Origin: Nocardioides luti
GTDB taxonomy: Bacteria > Actinomycetota > Actinomycetes > Propionibacteriales > Nocardioidaceae
Reading direction: 5' to 3'
Length of the DNA: 64,000 nucleotides
Assembly: GCF_014212315.1 (NCBI RefSeq)
Contig: NZ_JACKXE010000001.1
Coordinates: 1,674,001 to 1,738,000 of the forward strand
Numbering within the stretch: the stretch's first letter is position 1; each line of letters begins with the position of its first letter. The notes under the pieces were generated by a model. That model made no database searches. It was not told the DNA's origin and worked only from the letters and a program-made list of their open reading frames with translations. Positions 53,780-62,289 of this stretch are shown here, piece after piece. The position numbers and the translations under genes are program-made.

Positions 53780-56161
53780 TCAGCTCAGGTGGTGCGGCTG
53801 CACGTGGCGCTTCTGCTCGTCGCCCCGCGCGTCCCCGACGGTGCCGGAGGCGGCGTCCTCGGCGCTCTGGCTGGCCCGGGAGTCCCCGCACGCCTCGAGC
53901 CGCACGACGACCGACTTGAAGGCCGGCTGGTTGCTGCCCTCGGCCTTGGAGTCGAGCGGCACCAGCGCGTTGGTCTCCGGGTAGTACGCGCCCGTGCACC
54001 CGCGCGGGGTGTCGTACGAGACGACCCGGAAGCTCGGCGCGCGACGCTCGGAGCCGTCCTCCCACTCGCTGACGATGTCGACCAGCTGACCCTCCTCGAA
54101 GCCCAGGCCGACGATGTCGTCCGGGTGCAGGAAGACCACGCGGCGGCCGTTCTTGATGCCGCGGTAGCGGTCGTCGAGGCCGTAGATCGTGGTGTTGAAC
54201 TGGTCGTGCGAGCGCATCGTCTGCAGCAGCAGCCGACCCTCGGGCACGTGCAGCACCTCGGTCGGGCTGACGGTGAAGATCGCCTTGTCCTTCTCGGTGG
54301 GGAAGGTCCGGGTGTCGCGCGGCGGGTGCGGCAGCACGAAGCCGCCGGGCTGGTCGACCTTCTCGTCGTAGCCCGCGCAGCCGGGCACGACCCGGGCGAT
54401 CCGGCGGCGGATCTCGGTGTAGTCGTCGCGGAAGGCGCGCCACGGGAGGTCGTGCCGCTCGCCGAGGGTCGCGAGGGCCATCGTGCAGACGATGTCCACC
54501 TCGGACTTCAGGTGCGGCGACGCCGGCTTCAGCGGCCCCTGGGAGGCGTGGACCGAGCAGACCGAGTCCTCGACGGTGACGCGCTGCGGGTGCCCGCCGG
54601 TCAGGTCCTTCTCGGAGCGGCCGAGCGCCGGGAGGATCAGCGCCTCGCGGCCGTGCACGACGTGGGAGCGGTTCGGCTTGGTGGAGACGTGGACCGTGAG
54701 GTCCGCCTTGCGCAGCGCGTCCTCGGTGACGTTCGTGTCCGACATCGCGGAGACGAAGTTGCCGCCCATGCCGAAGAACACCTTGGCCTTGCCGTCCCGG
54801 AAGGCTTGTACGGCGGCCACGGCGTCGTAGCCGTTCTCGCGCGGCGGCTCGAAGCCGAACTCGTCGCGCAGCGCGTCGAGGAAGTGGCCGGGCGGCCGCT
54901 CCCAGATGCCCATGGTCCGGTCGCCCTGCACGTTCGAGTGACCGCGGACCGGGAAGAGGCCGGCGCCGGGCTTGCCGATGTTCCCTTGGAGGAAGGCGAG
55001 GTTCGAGATCTCCTTGACCGTCGCGACGCCGTTGCGGTGCTGGGTGATGCCCATCGCCCAGCAGATGACGGTCTTCTTCGAGGCGGCCAGCATCGCGGCG
55101 GCTTCCTCGATCTCGGCACGGGTCAGGCCGGTCGACTGCAGCACCAGGTCCCAGTCCAGGGCGCGCAGGTGCTCGGCCCAGGCGTCGAAGCCGTGGGTGT
55201 ACTCGTCGATGAAGTCCTGGTCGACGTGGCCGGCCTCGAGCAGCAGTGCGGAGAGCGCCTGGAAGAGCGCGAGGTCGCCGTTGATGCGGACCGGCAGGTG
55301 CAGGTCGGCGATCCCCGTGCCGTTGCCCACCACCCCGCGCGGCTTCTGCGGGTTCTTGAAGCGGACCAGCCCGGCCTCCTTGAGCGGGTTGATCGCGATG
55401 ATCTTCGCGCCCTTCTTCTTCGCCTCCTCCAGGGAGGTGAGCATGCGCGGGTGGTTCGTGCCCGGGTTCTGCCCGGCGATGATGATCAGCTCGGCGTTGT
55501 GGACGTCGTCGAAGGACACCGACGCCTTGCCGATGCCGATCACCTCCGCGAGGCCGACCGAGGTGGACTCGTGGCACATGTTCGAGCAGTCCGGCAGGTT
55601 GTTCGTGCCGAAGGCCCGGACGAAGAGCTGGTAGGCGAACGCGGCCTCGTTCGAGGTCTTGCCCGAGGTGTAGAACACCGCCTCGTCGGGCGAGGACAGC
55701 CCGTTGAGGTGCCGCCCGATCAGCTCGAAGGCGCCGGTCCACGAGATCGGCTCGTAGTGCGTGGCGCCGTCGCGCAGCACCATCGGCTCGGTGATCCGCC
55801 CCTGCTGACCCAGCCAGTAGTCGGTCTTCTCGGCGAGCTCGGCGATCGGGTGCTCGGCGAAGAACTCCGGCCCCACCCGCCGCAGCGTCGCCTCCTCGGT
55901 GACGGCCTTGGCGCCGTTCTCGCAGAACTCCGCGGTGTGGCGGTGCTCCGGGGACGGGTCCGGCCACGCACAGCCCTGGCAGTCGAAGCCGTCGGCCTGG
56001 TTGAGCTTGAGCAGGGTCTGCGCCGTACGCCGCACCCCCATCTGCTCGATCGCACGCTTCATGCTGACCGCGACCGCGGTGACACCTGCTGCGGCGTGGG
56101 CGGAGCCCTCGACCTCGAGGTCCCGCTCGTCGATGTCCTTGCTCGGCGCCTTGCGACTCAT
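53780..56161 (-). CDS. FdhF/YdeP-type molybdopterin oxidoreductase
   Basis: This 793-aa protein belongs to the bis-molybdopterin guanine dinucleotide family: FYTSGKTSNEAAFAYQLFVR, CSNMCHESTSVGLAE, AGQNPGTNHPRMLTSLEEAK, ITQHRNGVATVKEISNLAFL and PLKPASPHLKSEVDIV. Unlike formate dehydrogenase it has only a single Cys pair near the N-terminus (CQGCAWPDP), not a full 4Fe-4S set, as in YdeP. The substrate is unknown. GAAGGA with 7-nt spacing supports ATG at 56161 rather than the ATG at 56176. Confidence 0.85.
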   Translation of the reverse strand: MSRKAPSKDIDERDLEVEGSAHAAAGVTAVAVSMKRAIEQMGVRRTAQTLLKLNQADGFDCQGCAWPDPSPEHRHTAEFCENGAKAVTEEATLRRVGPEFFAEHPIAELAEKTDYWLGQQGRITEPMVLRDGATHYEPISWTGAFELIGRHLNGLSSPDEAVFYTSGKTSNEAAFAYQLFVRAFGTNNLPDCSNMCHESTSVGLAEVIGIGKASVSFDDVHNAELIIIAGQNPGTNHPRMLTSLEEAKKKGAKIIAINPLKEAGLVRFKNPQKPRGVVGNGTGIADLHLPVRINGDLALFQALSALLLEAGHVDQDFIDEYTHGFDAWAEHLRALDWDLVLQSTGLTRAEIEEAAAMLAASKKTVICWAMGITQHRNGVATVKEISNLAFLQGNIGKPGAGLFPVRGHSNVQGDRTMGIWERPPGHFLDALRDEFGFEPPRENGYDAVAAVQAFRDGKAKVFFGMGGNFVSAMSDTNVTEDALRKADLTVHVSTKPNRSHVVHGREALILPALGRSEKDLTGGHPQRVTVEDSVCSVHASQGPLKPASPHLKSEVDIVCTMALATLGERHDLPWRAFRDDYTEIRRRIARVVPGCAGYDEKVDQPGGFVLPHPPRDTRTFPTEKDKAIFTVSPTEVLHVPEGRLLLQTMRSHDQFNTTIYGLDDRYRGIKNGRRVVFLHPDDIVGLGFEEGQLVDIVSEWEDGSERRAPSFRVVSYDTPRGCTGAYYPETNALVPLDSKAEGSNQPAFKSVVVRLEACGDSRASQSAEDAASGTVGDARGDEQKRHVQPHHLS

Positions 56162-56257
56162 GCGTCCATCCTTCACCCGGGGTCCAACAGGCGTACGCCG
56201 GCCCGTACCCCGTCACCGCCGGGGTACGCCGCCCGCGGGCCGGTCAGCCCGGCGCGG

Positions 56258-57544
56258 TCAGCTGTTGCTGAACACCGCCGGGCTGTCGCCGCCCTCGGGA
56301 CCGCGGCCTGCCCAGGTCCAGGCATAGGCCGGGTCCTCGGCCGCGACCCCGGCCTCGCCGAGCTCGAGCGGGGCGAAGGTGTCGACCATGACGGCGGACT
56401 CCTCGAAGTACTCCGCACCCAGGGAGGCCTCGATCGCGGCCGGCTGCGGCCCGTGGGCGTGGCCGCCGGGGTGCAGGGAGATCGAGCCGATGCCGATGCC
56501 CGAGCCCTTGCGCGCCTCGTAGTCGCCGCCGACGTAGAACATGACCTCGTCGCTGTCGACGTTCGAGTGGTAGTACGGCACGGGCACGGCGAGCGGGTGG
56601 TAGTCCACCTTGCGCGGCAGGAAGTTGCAGATGACGAAGTTGTGGCCCTCGAAGACCTGGTGCACCGGCGGCGGCTGGTGGATCTTGCCGGTGATCGGCA
56701 TGTAGTCGTCGATGTTGAACGTGTAGGGGTAGAGGCAGCCGTCCCAGCCGACCACGTCGAACGGGTGCGTCGCGTAGGTCATCCGGGTGCCGACGATCCC
56801 GGCCGAGGTGCGGTGCTTGACCAGCACCTCGACGTCGGTGCCGTCGACGAGGAGCGGGCCGCCGGTCGGGCCGTGCAGGTCGCGCTCGCAGTAGGGCGCG
56901 TGCTCGAGGAGCTGGCCGTAGCGCGACAGGTAGCGCTTCGGCGGGGCGATGTGGCTGTTCGCCTCGATCGCGTAGAGCCGGCTCGGCTCCGCCGGCAGCC
57001 ACCGGTGCGTGGTCGCGCGCGGCACCACGACGTAGTCGCCGGTGCGGTAGGCCAGCGTCCCGAAGACGGTCTCGACGCTGCCGCTCCCGAACTCGACGTA
57101 GACGCACTCGTCGCCGATCGCGTTGCGGTAGAGCGGGGAGGCGTCGGTCCCGGTGACGACGTACGCGATCCGGACGTCGTTGTTGGCGAGCACGAGCCGG
57201 CGGCCGGTGACGGCGTCGGGGTTTCGAGCCCTTCGAGACGGTTGCTGCGCAACCTCCTCAGGAACCAACGGTTGCTGCGCAACCTCCTCAACCACCGGAA
57301 AGAGGTCGTGGAGCTTGAGGTGGCGGGGCTTGAGCGGGTGGTTGGGCGTGCGGGCCTGGTCGGGCAGCTCCCAGACGTCCGCCGCGACCAGCGCCGACGG
57401 CACGCCGCGGTGGTAGAGCAGCGAGGAGTCGGAGGAGAACCCCTCCTCCCCCATCAGCTCCTCGTAGTAGAGGTGGCCCTCGGGGTCGCGGAACTGCGTG
57501 TGCCGCTTCGGGGGTACCTCGCCGACCTGCCGGTAGTACGCCAT
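56258..57544 (-). CDS. hmgA: Homogentisate 1,2-dioxygenase
   Basis: This 428-aa enzyme opens the ring of homogentisate to maleylacetoacetate. It has the iron ligands in YYHSNVDSDEVMFY (His and Glu) and LHPGGHAHGP (His), and YPYTFNIDDYMPITGKIHQP. Residues about 84-109 (containing VVEEVAQQ and PEEVAQQ twice) are not part of the known fold; they are encoded by a dispersed repeat (57220-57298) read in frame. The flanking VRIAYVVTG and PRHLKLHDLFP remain intact, so the enzyme may be active. The start is ATG at 57544 with GAGGGAG upstream. Divergent from the 57616 gene. Confidence 0.93.
   Translation of the reverse strand: MAYYRQVGEVPPKRHTQFRDPEGHLYYEELMGEEGFSSDSSLLYHRGVPSALVAADVWELPDQARTPNHPLKPRHLKLHDLFPVVEEVAQQPLVPEEVAQQPSRRARNPDAVTGRRLVLANNDVRIAYVVTGTDASPLYRNAIGDECVYVEFGSGSVETVFGTLAYRTGDYVVVPRATTHRWLPAEPSRLYAIEANSHIAPPKRYLSRYGQLLEHAPYCERDLHGPTGGPLLVDGTDVEVLVKHRTSAGIVGTRMTYATHPFDVVGWDGCLYPYTFNIDDYMPITGKIHQPPPVHQVFEGHNFVICNFLPRKVDYHPLAVPVPYYHSNVDSDEVMFYVGGDYEARKGSGIGIGSISLHPGGHAHGPQPAAIEASLGAEYFEESAVMVDTFAPLELGEAGVAAEDPAYAWTWAGRGPEGGDSPAVFSNS
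57220..57298. repeat. Dispersed repeat inside hmgA, read in frame
   Basis: The 79-bp sequence begins GGTTTCGAGCCCTTCGAGAC and ends CTCCTCAACCACCGG. It contains the 22-nt block that starts CGGTTGCTGCGCAACC twice, 30 bp apart (57239 and 57269), and GGTTGC/GCAACC forms a small hairpin in each. The period of 30 bp keeps the hmgA frame. Confidence 0.85.
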
Positions 57545-57615
57545 CGGGCGCTCCCTCAGTTGTTCGATAGACGGACACTGTCGTCCGCTATGTGTTCCAT
57601 GAGTAGAGTAGCCGG
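57545..57615. promoter_or_regulatory. Divergent hmgA / fahA-operon control region
   Basis: TAGAGT (57604-57609) is a -10 6 nt before the GTG at 57616, so that transcript is leaderless. Between the two genes is the near-palindrome ATAGACGGAC, then CTGTC, then GTCCGCTAT (about 57567-57592), a candidate operator. No strong -35 was found. The IclR gene at 59752 is one possible partner. Confidence 0.45.
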
Positions 57616-58497
57616 GTGCCGCCTTCCTTGGAACCCACCTGGGCCGGACTCGTCGACGACGCCGCGATCTTCCCGCCCGGCAATGCCCCCCTGCACGACG
57701 CTGCGGCCGCCCACGTCGCGCGCCGGTCGGAGGCGTACGCCGACCTGGTCGGCACCCTCGTCGTGCGCGACACCGACCTGCCCCTGCTGCGCGGCACCCC
57801 CGCCCGGCTCTCGGTCGTGGTGATCGGTGGCGCCGGCCAGGTCGCCGGGCCGGCCGCGCTCGCCGGCCGCCTCGGGCTGCAGCTCGCCGGTCTCGAGATC
57901 GCCCTGCGCGACCTCGACGACCTGCCCGGCAACGCCCGCCGCGTCGTCGCCGCCGTGGACGCCGCGCGCGCCGAGGGCACCCTGGACGAGGACCTCCCGG
58001 TCTACGTCGAGCTCCCGCACCCGGGCCCCGGTGCCGGCACCAGCCCGGGCTGGCTGGCGGCCGCGGACGTCGTCGCCGAGCAGGAGCTGCGCCTCAAGCT
58101 CCGCACCGGCGGCGCCGACACCGCCCTCGTCCCCACCCCGCGCGACCTGGCCGGCTGGATCGACGCCGCGCTCGACCGTGAGACCCCCTTCAAGTGCACC
58201 GCCGGCCTGCACCACGCGGTCCGGCACACCGGCGACGACGGCTTCGGCGCGGTCACCGACCAGCACGGCTTCCTCAACGTGCTGCTCGCGACCCGACGGG
58301 CCTTCGACGGCGCGTCGCCCGACGAGGTGGCCGCCACGCTGGACGAGCGCGACGGCACCGCCCTGGCCGCGGCGGCGGGCGACACCGACCTGGCCGGGGC
58401 ACGCCGCTGGTTCACGTCGTTCGGCTCCTGCTCGGTCAGCGACCCGCTCGACGACCTGCTCGCCCTCGGACTCATCCCCCACGGAGAAACGCGATGA
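57616..58497 (+). CDS. Conserved-looking protein of unknown function coupled to fahA
   Basis: This 293-aa protein has no signal peptide and no membrane helix. It begins LVDDAAIFPPGNAPL, and alternates strands and helices (LSVVVIGGAG, LPVYVELPHPGPG, LRLKLRTGGADTALVPT, PFKCTAGLHHAVRH at 192-204, HGFLNVLLATRRAF), which suggests a TIM-barrel-like fold. The KCTAGLHHAVRH motif looks like an active site with Lys, Cys and His. It starts with GTG at 57616 and its stop overlaps the fahA ATG by 4 nt. Being between hmgA and fahA it could act on maleylacetoacetate or fumarylacetoacetate. I do not know a function for it. Confidence 0.8.
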   Translation: MPPSLEPTWAGLVDDAAIFPPGNAPLHDAAAAHVARRSEAYADLVGTLVVRDTDLPLLRGTPARLSVVVIGGAGQVAGPAALAGRLGLQLAGLEIALRDLDDLPGNARRVVAAVDAARAEGTLDEDLPVYVELPHPGPGAGTSPGWLAAADVVAEQELRLKLRTGGADTALVPTPRDLAGWIDAALDRETPFKCTAGLHHAVRHTGDDGFGAVTDQHGFLNVLLATRRAFDGASPDEVAATLDERDGTALAAAAGDTDLAGARRWFTSFGSCSVSDPLDDLLALGLIPHGETR

Positions 58498-59723
58498 CCA
58501 CCACCGGGACCACCACCTGGGTCGAGGGCGCCGCCGGCTCCCTCTTCGACGTCGACAACCTGCCGTACGCCGTGTTCTCGCGGGCCGGCGACGAGCCCCG
58601 CGTGGGCGTGCGGATCGGGGACCACGTCCTCGACCTCGCGCCGGTCGCGGCCGCCGAGATGCTCGACGTGCACCACGTCTTCCAGGAGCGCAGCCTCAAC
58701 GCGCTGATGGCCGAGGGGCGGCAGGTCCGCACCTCCGTGCGCGCGTGGATCACCGGGCTGCTCACCGACGAGACCGAGCGCGACCTGGTCGAGCCGCACC
58801 TGTGGCCGGTCGCGGACGTCACGCTGCACCTGCCGGTCGAGGTCGCGGACTACGTCGACTTCTACGCCTCGCTCGACCACGCCTCCAACGTCGGCCGGAT
58901 CTTCCGCCCCGACGCCGAGGCGCTGCTGCCGAACTGGCGGCACCTGCCGGTCGGCTACCACGGCCGCGCCGGGACCGTCGTCGGCAGCGGCACCCCGGTG
59001 GTGCGGCCGAGCGGGCAGCGCAAGGCGCCGGCGGACGAGGCCCCGACGTACGGCCCGAGCGCCCGGCTCGACATCGAGGCCGAGCTCGGCTTCGTCGTCG
59101 GCACGGGCACCGCGCTGGGCGACCGGGTCGGGGTCGAGGACTTCGCCGAGCACGTCTTCGGCGTCGTCGGCCTCAACGACTGGTCCGCGCGCGACATCCA
59201 GGCCTGGGAGTACGTCCCGCTCGGCCCGTTCCTCGGCAAGTCCTTCGCCACGTCGATCTCGCAGTGGGTCACCCCGGTCGAGGCGCTGGGCGCGGCCTGG
59301 GTCGACCTGCCCGGCCAGGACCCCCGCCCGCTCGACTACCTCGGTCCGGACGTCGCCCGCGGCCTCGACATCGCCGTCGAGGTCGAGCTGAACGGCGAGG
59401 TCGTGAGCCGGCCGCCGTACCGCTCGATGTACTGGTCGCCCGAGCAGATGCTCGCGCACCTGACCGTGAACGGCGCCTCGCTGCGCACCGGCGACCTCTA
59501 CGGCTCCGGGACCATCAGCGGGCCCGAGAGGGACCAGCGCGGCTCGTTCCTCGAGCTGGGCTGGGGCGGCGCGGAGCCGTTCGGCACCGACGTGTGGGAG
59601 GGCGGCCGCACGTTCCTCGAGGACGGCGACGTCGTCACGCTGCGCTACACCGCGCCCGGCACCGGCGGCGGGCGGATCGCGCTCGGCGAGGTCACGGGAC
59701 GGATCGAGCCCGCGCGCCCCTGA
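58494..59723 (+). CDS. fahA: Fumarylacetoacetase
   Basis: This 409-aa hydrolase splits fumarylacetoacetate to fumarate and acetoacetate. It has the N-terminal beta-barrel domain and the catalytic DFYASLDHASNVGRIFRP (Asp and His), then ARLDIEAELGFVVG and VFGVVGLNDWSARDIQAWEY with the metal ligands, and GDLYGSGTISGPERDQRGSF. ATG at 58494 overlaps the upstream stop (58494-58497); the longer frame is a shadow. It ends 28 bp from the convergent IclR gene. Confidence 0.96.
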   Translation: MTTTGTTTWVEGAAGSLFDVDNLPYAVFSRAGDEPRVGVRIGDHVLDLAPVAAAEMLDVHHVFQERSLNALMAEGRQVRTSVRAWITGLLTDETERDLVEPHLWPVADVTLHLPVEVADYVDFYASLDHASNVGRIFRPDAEALLPNWRHLPVGYHGRAGTVVGSGTPVVRPSGQRKAPADEAPTYGPSARLDIEAELGFVVGTGTALGDRVGVEDFAEHVFGVVGLNDWSARDIQAWEYVPLGPFLGKSFATSISQWVTPVEALGAAWVDLPGQDPRPLDYLGPDVARGLDIAVEVELNGEVVSRPPYRSMYWSPEQMLAHLTVNGASLRTGDLYGSGTISGPERDQRGSFLELGWGGAEPFGTDVWEGGRTFLEDGDVVTLRYTAPGTGGGRIALGEVTGRIEPARP

Positions 59724-59727
59724 GCGG

Positions 59728-59741
59728 CGTCCGGCCGGACG
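59728..59741. terminator. Short palindrome between fahA and the IclR gene
   Basis: CGTCCGG and CCGGACG form a 14-bp palindrome between two convergent genes, 4 bp after the fahA stop. It is a weak candidate for a bidirectional terminator. Confidence 0.4.
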
Positions 59742-59751
59742 GGAACCGGGC

Positions 59752-60519
59752 TCAGCGGGCGAACGCCGCGCCGACCTCCTGCATCCGGGCCACCAGGTCC
59801 GGGTCACCCCCGCCGGCGAACCGGTCGGCGGGGCCGGAGAGCGAGAGCGCCGCGACGGCGTCGCGGGCCGCACCCACGGGCACGGCGACGCAGCGCACGC
59901 CGACCTCCTGCTCCTCCTCGTCGGCCGCCCAGCCCTGCCGCGCGACGAGGTCGAGCTCGGCGGCGAAGGCGTCGAGGTCGGTGATCGTCGCGGCGGTGCG
60001 CGGCGCGAGCCCGGTCCGGCGTACGACGGCGAGCGCCCGCTCGCGCGGCAGCGCCGCCAGCAGCACCTTGCCGACCGCGGTCGAGTGCGGCGGGACGTGG
60101 CGGCCGACCTCGGCGAACATCCGCAGGGTGTGGGGCGAGGCGACCTGCGCGACGTAGACGACGTCGTCGCCCTCGAGGACCGCGAGGTTCGCGGTCTCGC
60201 CGGACAGCGCGACGAGCTGGTCGAGGAACGGCCGGGCGCTGCGCGCCAGCGAGCGCTGCGCGGCGTCGGCGAGCCGCATCGCGGCGGTGCCGAGGGAGTA
60301 CTTCCGCGACGCGTCCCGGCGCACGTAGCCGCGGTGCTGCAGACCCTGGAGCAGCCGGTGCACGGTGCCCTGGGGCAGGCCGGTCAGCCCGACCAGCTCC
60401 CCCACCCCGAGCGGCTTGGCGGCCGCGGCCAGGGCCTCGAGGACGGCGAAGGCGCGGTCGACCGACTGCACCGCGGCGGGCCGGGGCCCGCCCTGCTCCT
60501 CACCGTCCCCGGGTGCCAC
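59752..60519 (-). CDS. IclR family transcriptional regulator
   Basis: This 255-aa regulator has an N-terminal winged helix (about 15-75; VLEALAAAAKPLGVGELVGL, then GLPQGTVHRLLQGLQHRGYV) and an IclR effector domain with VGRHVPPHSTAVGKVLLAAL. Start is GTG at 60519, 3 bp after the permease stop, so it is transcribed with the lactate/glycolate genes; it is also the regulator closest to fahA. Which of the two it controls is not settled. Confidence 0.92.
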   Translation of the reverse strand: MAPGDGEEQGGPRPAAVQSVDRAFAVLEALAAAAKPLGVGELVGLTGLPQGTVHRLLQGLQHRGYVRRDASRKYSLGTAAMRLADAAQRSLARSARPFLDQLVALSGETANLAVLEGDDVVYVAQVASPHTLRMFAEVGRHVPPHSTAVGKVLLAALPRERALAVVRRTGLAPRTAATITDLDAFAAELDLVARQGWAADEEEQEVGVRCVAVPVGAARDAVAALSLSGPADRFAGGGDPDLVARMQEVGAAFAR

Positions 60520-60522
60520 GGG

Positions 60523-62253
60523 CTACGGCACCATCCAGCCGAGCACACCGGTGGACTGCAGCCCGACGATGATGCACATGAGGACGAGCAGGAGCAGGCT
60601 CCAGCCGATCACCTTGCGGAAGATCTCGCCCTCGCGCCCCGACATGCCGACGGCCGCGGCCGCGATCGCGAGGTTCTGCGGGCTCACCATCTTGCCGAGC
60701 ACGCCGCCCGAGGAGTTGGCCGCGGCCATGAGCACGGGGTCGAGCCCGGCCTTGGCCGCCGCCTGCACCTGCAGCGCGCCGAAGAGCGAGTTCGACGAGG
60801 TGTCCGAGCCGGTCACGGCGACGCCGATCCAGCCGAGGATCGGCGAGATGATCGCGAACGCCGCACCGGTCCCGGCCAGCCAGGCACCGAGCGAGGCCGT
60901 CTGGCCGGAGAGGTTCATGACGTAGGCCAGCGCGAGCACGGCCATCACGGTGATGATCGCGGAGCGCAGCTCGACGTAGGTGGCGACGTACGTCTTGAGC
61001 GCGCGGGCGGGGTTCACCTTCAGGATCAGCATCGTGATCAGCCCGGCGATCACCAGCAGGCTGCCGGCCGCGGGCAGCCAGTTGAGCTTGAACTGCGTGA
61101 CGACCGGGTCGCCGGCGCTGTTGACGATGTCCAGGCCCGGGAAGTCGACGAGGTAGGTGAACGGCTTCTCGGCGAGGAAGTCCACGACCGCGGGGATGTT
61201 GGTGATCGAGAAGATCACGATGATGACGAGGTAGGGCGCGTAGGCGCGGAGCACCTCGCGCTTGTCGTCCGCCGACGGCCGGGCGGCGTCGCTGCCGCTG
61301 CCGGTCATCGTCGCGGTGCCGGCACCGCCTGCGGCGGACGACGGCGTACGCCGGGTGGTGGCGCGGTCCCCGGACTCCTGCTCGGCGCGGTCGGCGGTGA
61401 GCACCTCGGCGGGCTGCCAGACGCGGACCAGCAGCACCAGCGAGCCGGCCGCGAGCAGCGCGGCGACGATGTCGGTGAGCTGGACCGAGATGTAGTTGGC
61501 GGTGACGAACTGGGCGACGGCGAACACGAAGCCGGAGAGCAGGGCGGGGACCCAGGTCTGGCGGACCCCGCGGCGGCCGTCGACGATGAAGACCAGGATC
61601 AGCGGGACGACGAGCGCCAGGATCGGCGTCTGCCGACCGACCATCGAGCCCAACGTGCCGAGCGCGTTGGCGTCGGAGAGCCGCGGGTCGTCGCTGACGC
61701 CGGCGGCGATCGGGGCGAGCGTGACGATCGGGATCGCGAGCGCACCGAAGGCGACCGGGGCGGTGTTGGCGACCAGCGCGACGACGGCGGCCTTGACGGG
61801 GTGGAAGCCGAGCGACATCAGCATGACGACCGAGATGGCGACGGGCGTGCCGAAGCCGGCGAGCGCCTCGAGCAGGGCACCGAAGCAGAAGGCGATGATG
61901 ATCGCCTGGATCCGCTGGTCGGGGCTGACCTTCTCGAAGGACCGCCGGAGCACGTCGAAGTGGCCCGACGAGACCGTGAGGTTGTAGATCCAGACCGCGT
62001 TCACCACGATCCAGAGGATCGGGAAGAACCCGAACAACCCTCCGTCGATCGCGGCGGCGATCCCCTGGCCGGCCGGCATCCCGAAGAGCACGACGGCGAC
62101 CACGAGGGCCACGCCGAGGGACACCAGCCCGGCGATCCAGGCGCGCACCTTGAGCCCGCCCAGCAGCAGGAACAGCACCGCGAGCGGGATCAGGGCGCAC
62201 AGGGCGCTGAGGGCGAGCGAGTCGCCGACGGCTCGCAGGTCTTGCTGGAACAT
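60523..62253 (-). CDS. lldP: L-lactate permease family transporter
   Basis: This 576-aa membrane protein of the LctP family has about 13 membrane helices, FFPILWIVVNAVWIYNLTV, GALLEALAGFGTPVAIS, NTAPVAFGALAIPIVTL and LGWIGVAVTGSDTSSNSLFG, all typical of lactate/glycolate permeases. A soluble loop near 300-330 is Gly/Ala/Ser rich and variable. ATG at 62253 follows the Fe-S subunit gene by 36 bp. It takes up lactate and perhaps glycolate by family. Confidence 0.92.
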   Translation of the reverse strand: MFQQDLRAVGDSLALSALCALIPLAVLFLLLGGLKVRAWIAGLVSLGVALVVAVVLFGMPAGQGIAAAIDGGLFGFFPILWIVVNAVWIYNLTVSSGHFDVLRRSFEKVSPDQRIQAIIIAFCFGALLEALAGFGTPVAISVVMLMSLGFHPVKAAVVALVANTAPVAFGALAIPIVTLAPIAAGVSDDPRLSDANALGTLGSMVGRQTPILALVVPLILVFIVDGRRGVRQTWVPALLSGFVFAVAQFVTANYISVQLTDIVAALLAAGSLVLLVRVWQPAEVLTADRAEQESGDRATTRRTPSSAAGGAGTATMTGSGSDAARPSADDKREVLRAYAPYLVIIVIFSITNIPAVVDFLAEKPFTYLVDFPGLDIVNSAGDPVVTQFKLNWLPAAGSLLVIAGLITMLILKVNPARALKTYVATYVELRSAIITVMAVLALAYVMNLSGQTASLGAWLAGTGAAFAIISPILGWIGVAVTGSDTSSNSLFGALQVQAAAKAGLDPVLMAAANSSGGVLGKMVSPQNLAIAAAAVGMSGREGEIFRKVIGWSLLLLVLMCIIVGLQSTGVLGWMVP

Positions 62254-62289
62254 TGCTACTCCCGAGGGTGGGTGGGGGGAACGGGCGGA

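Noticed and set aside
53780..56161. Formate dehydrogenase alpha subunit
   Set aside because: The N-terminal 4Fe-4S set of Cys is missing and no fdh partner genes are near.
53186..57823. Very long plus-strand open frame over pirin, FdhF-like and hmgA
   Set aside because: It runs through three real minus-strand genes and repeats; composition shadow.
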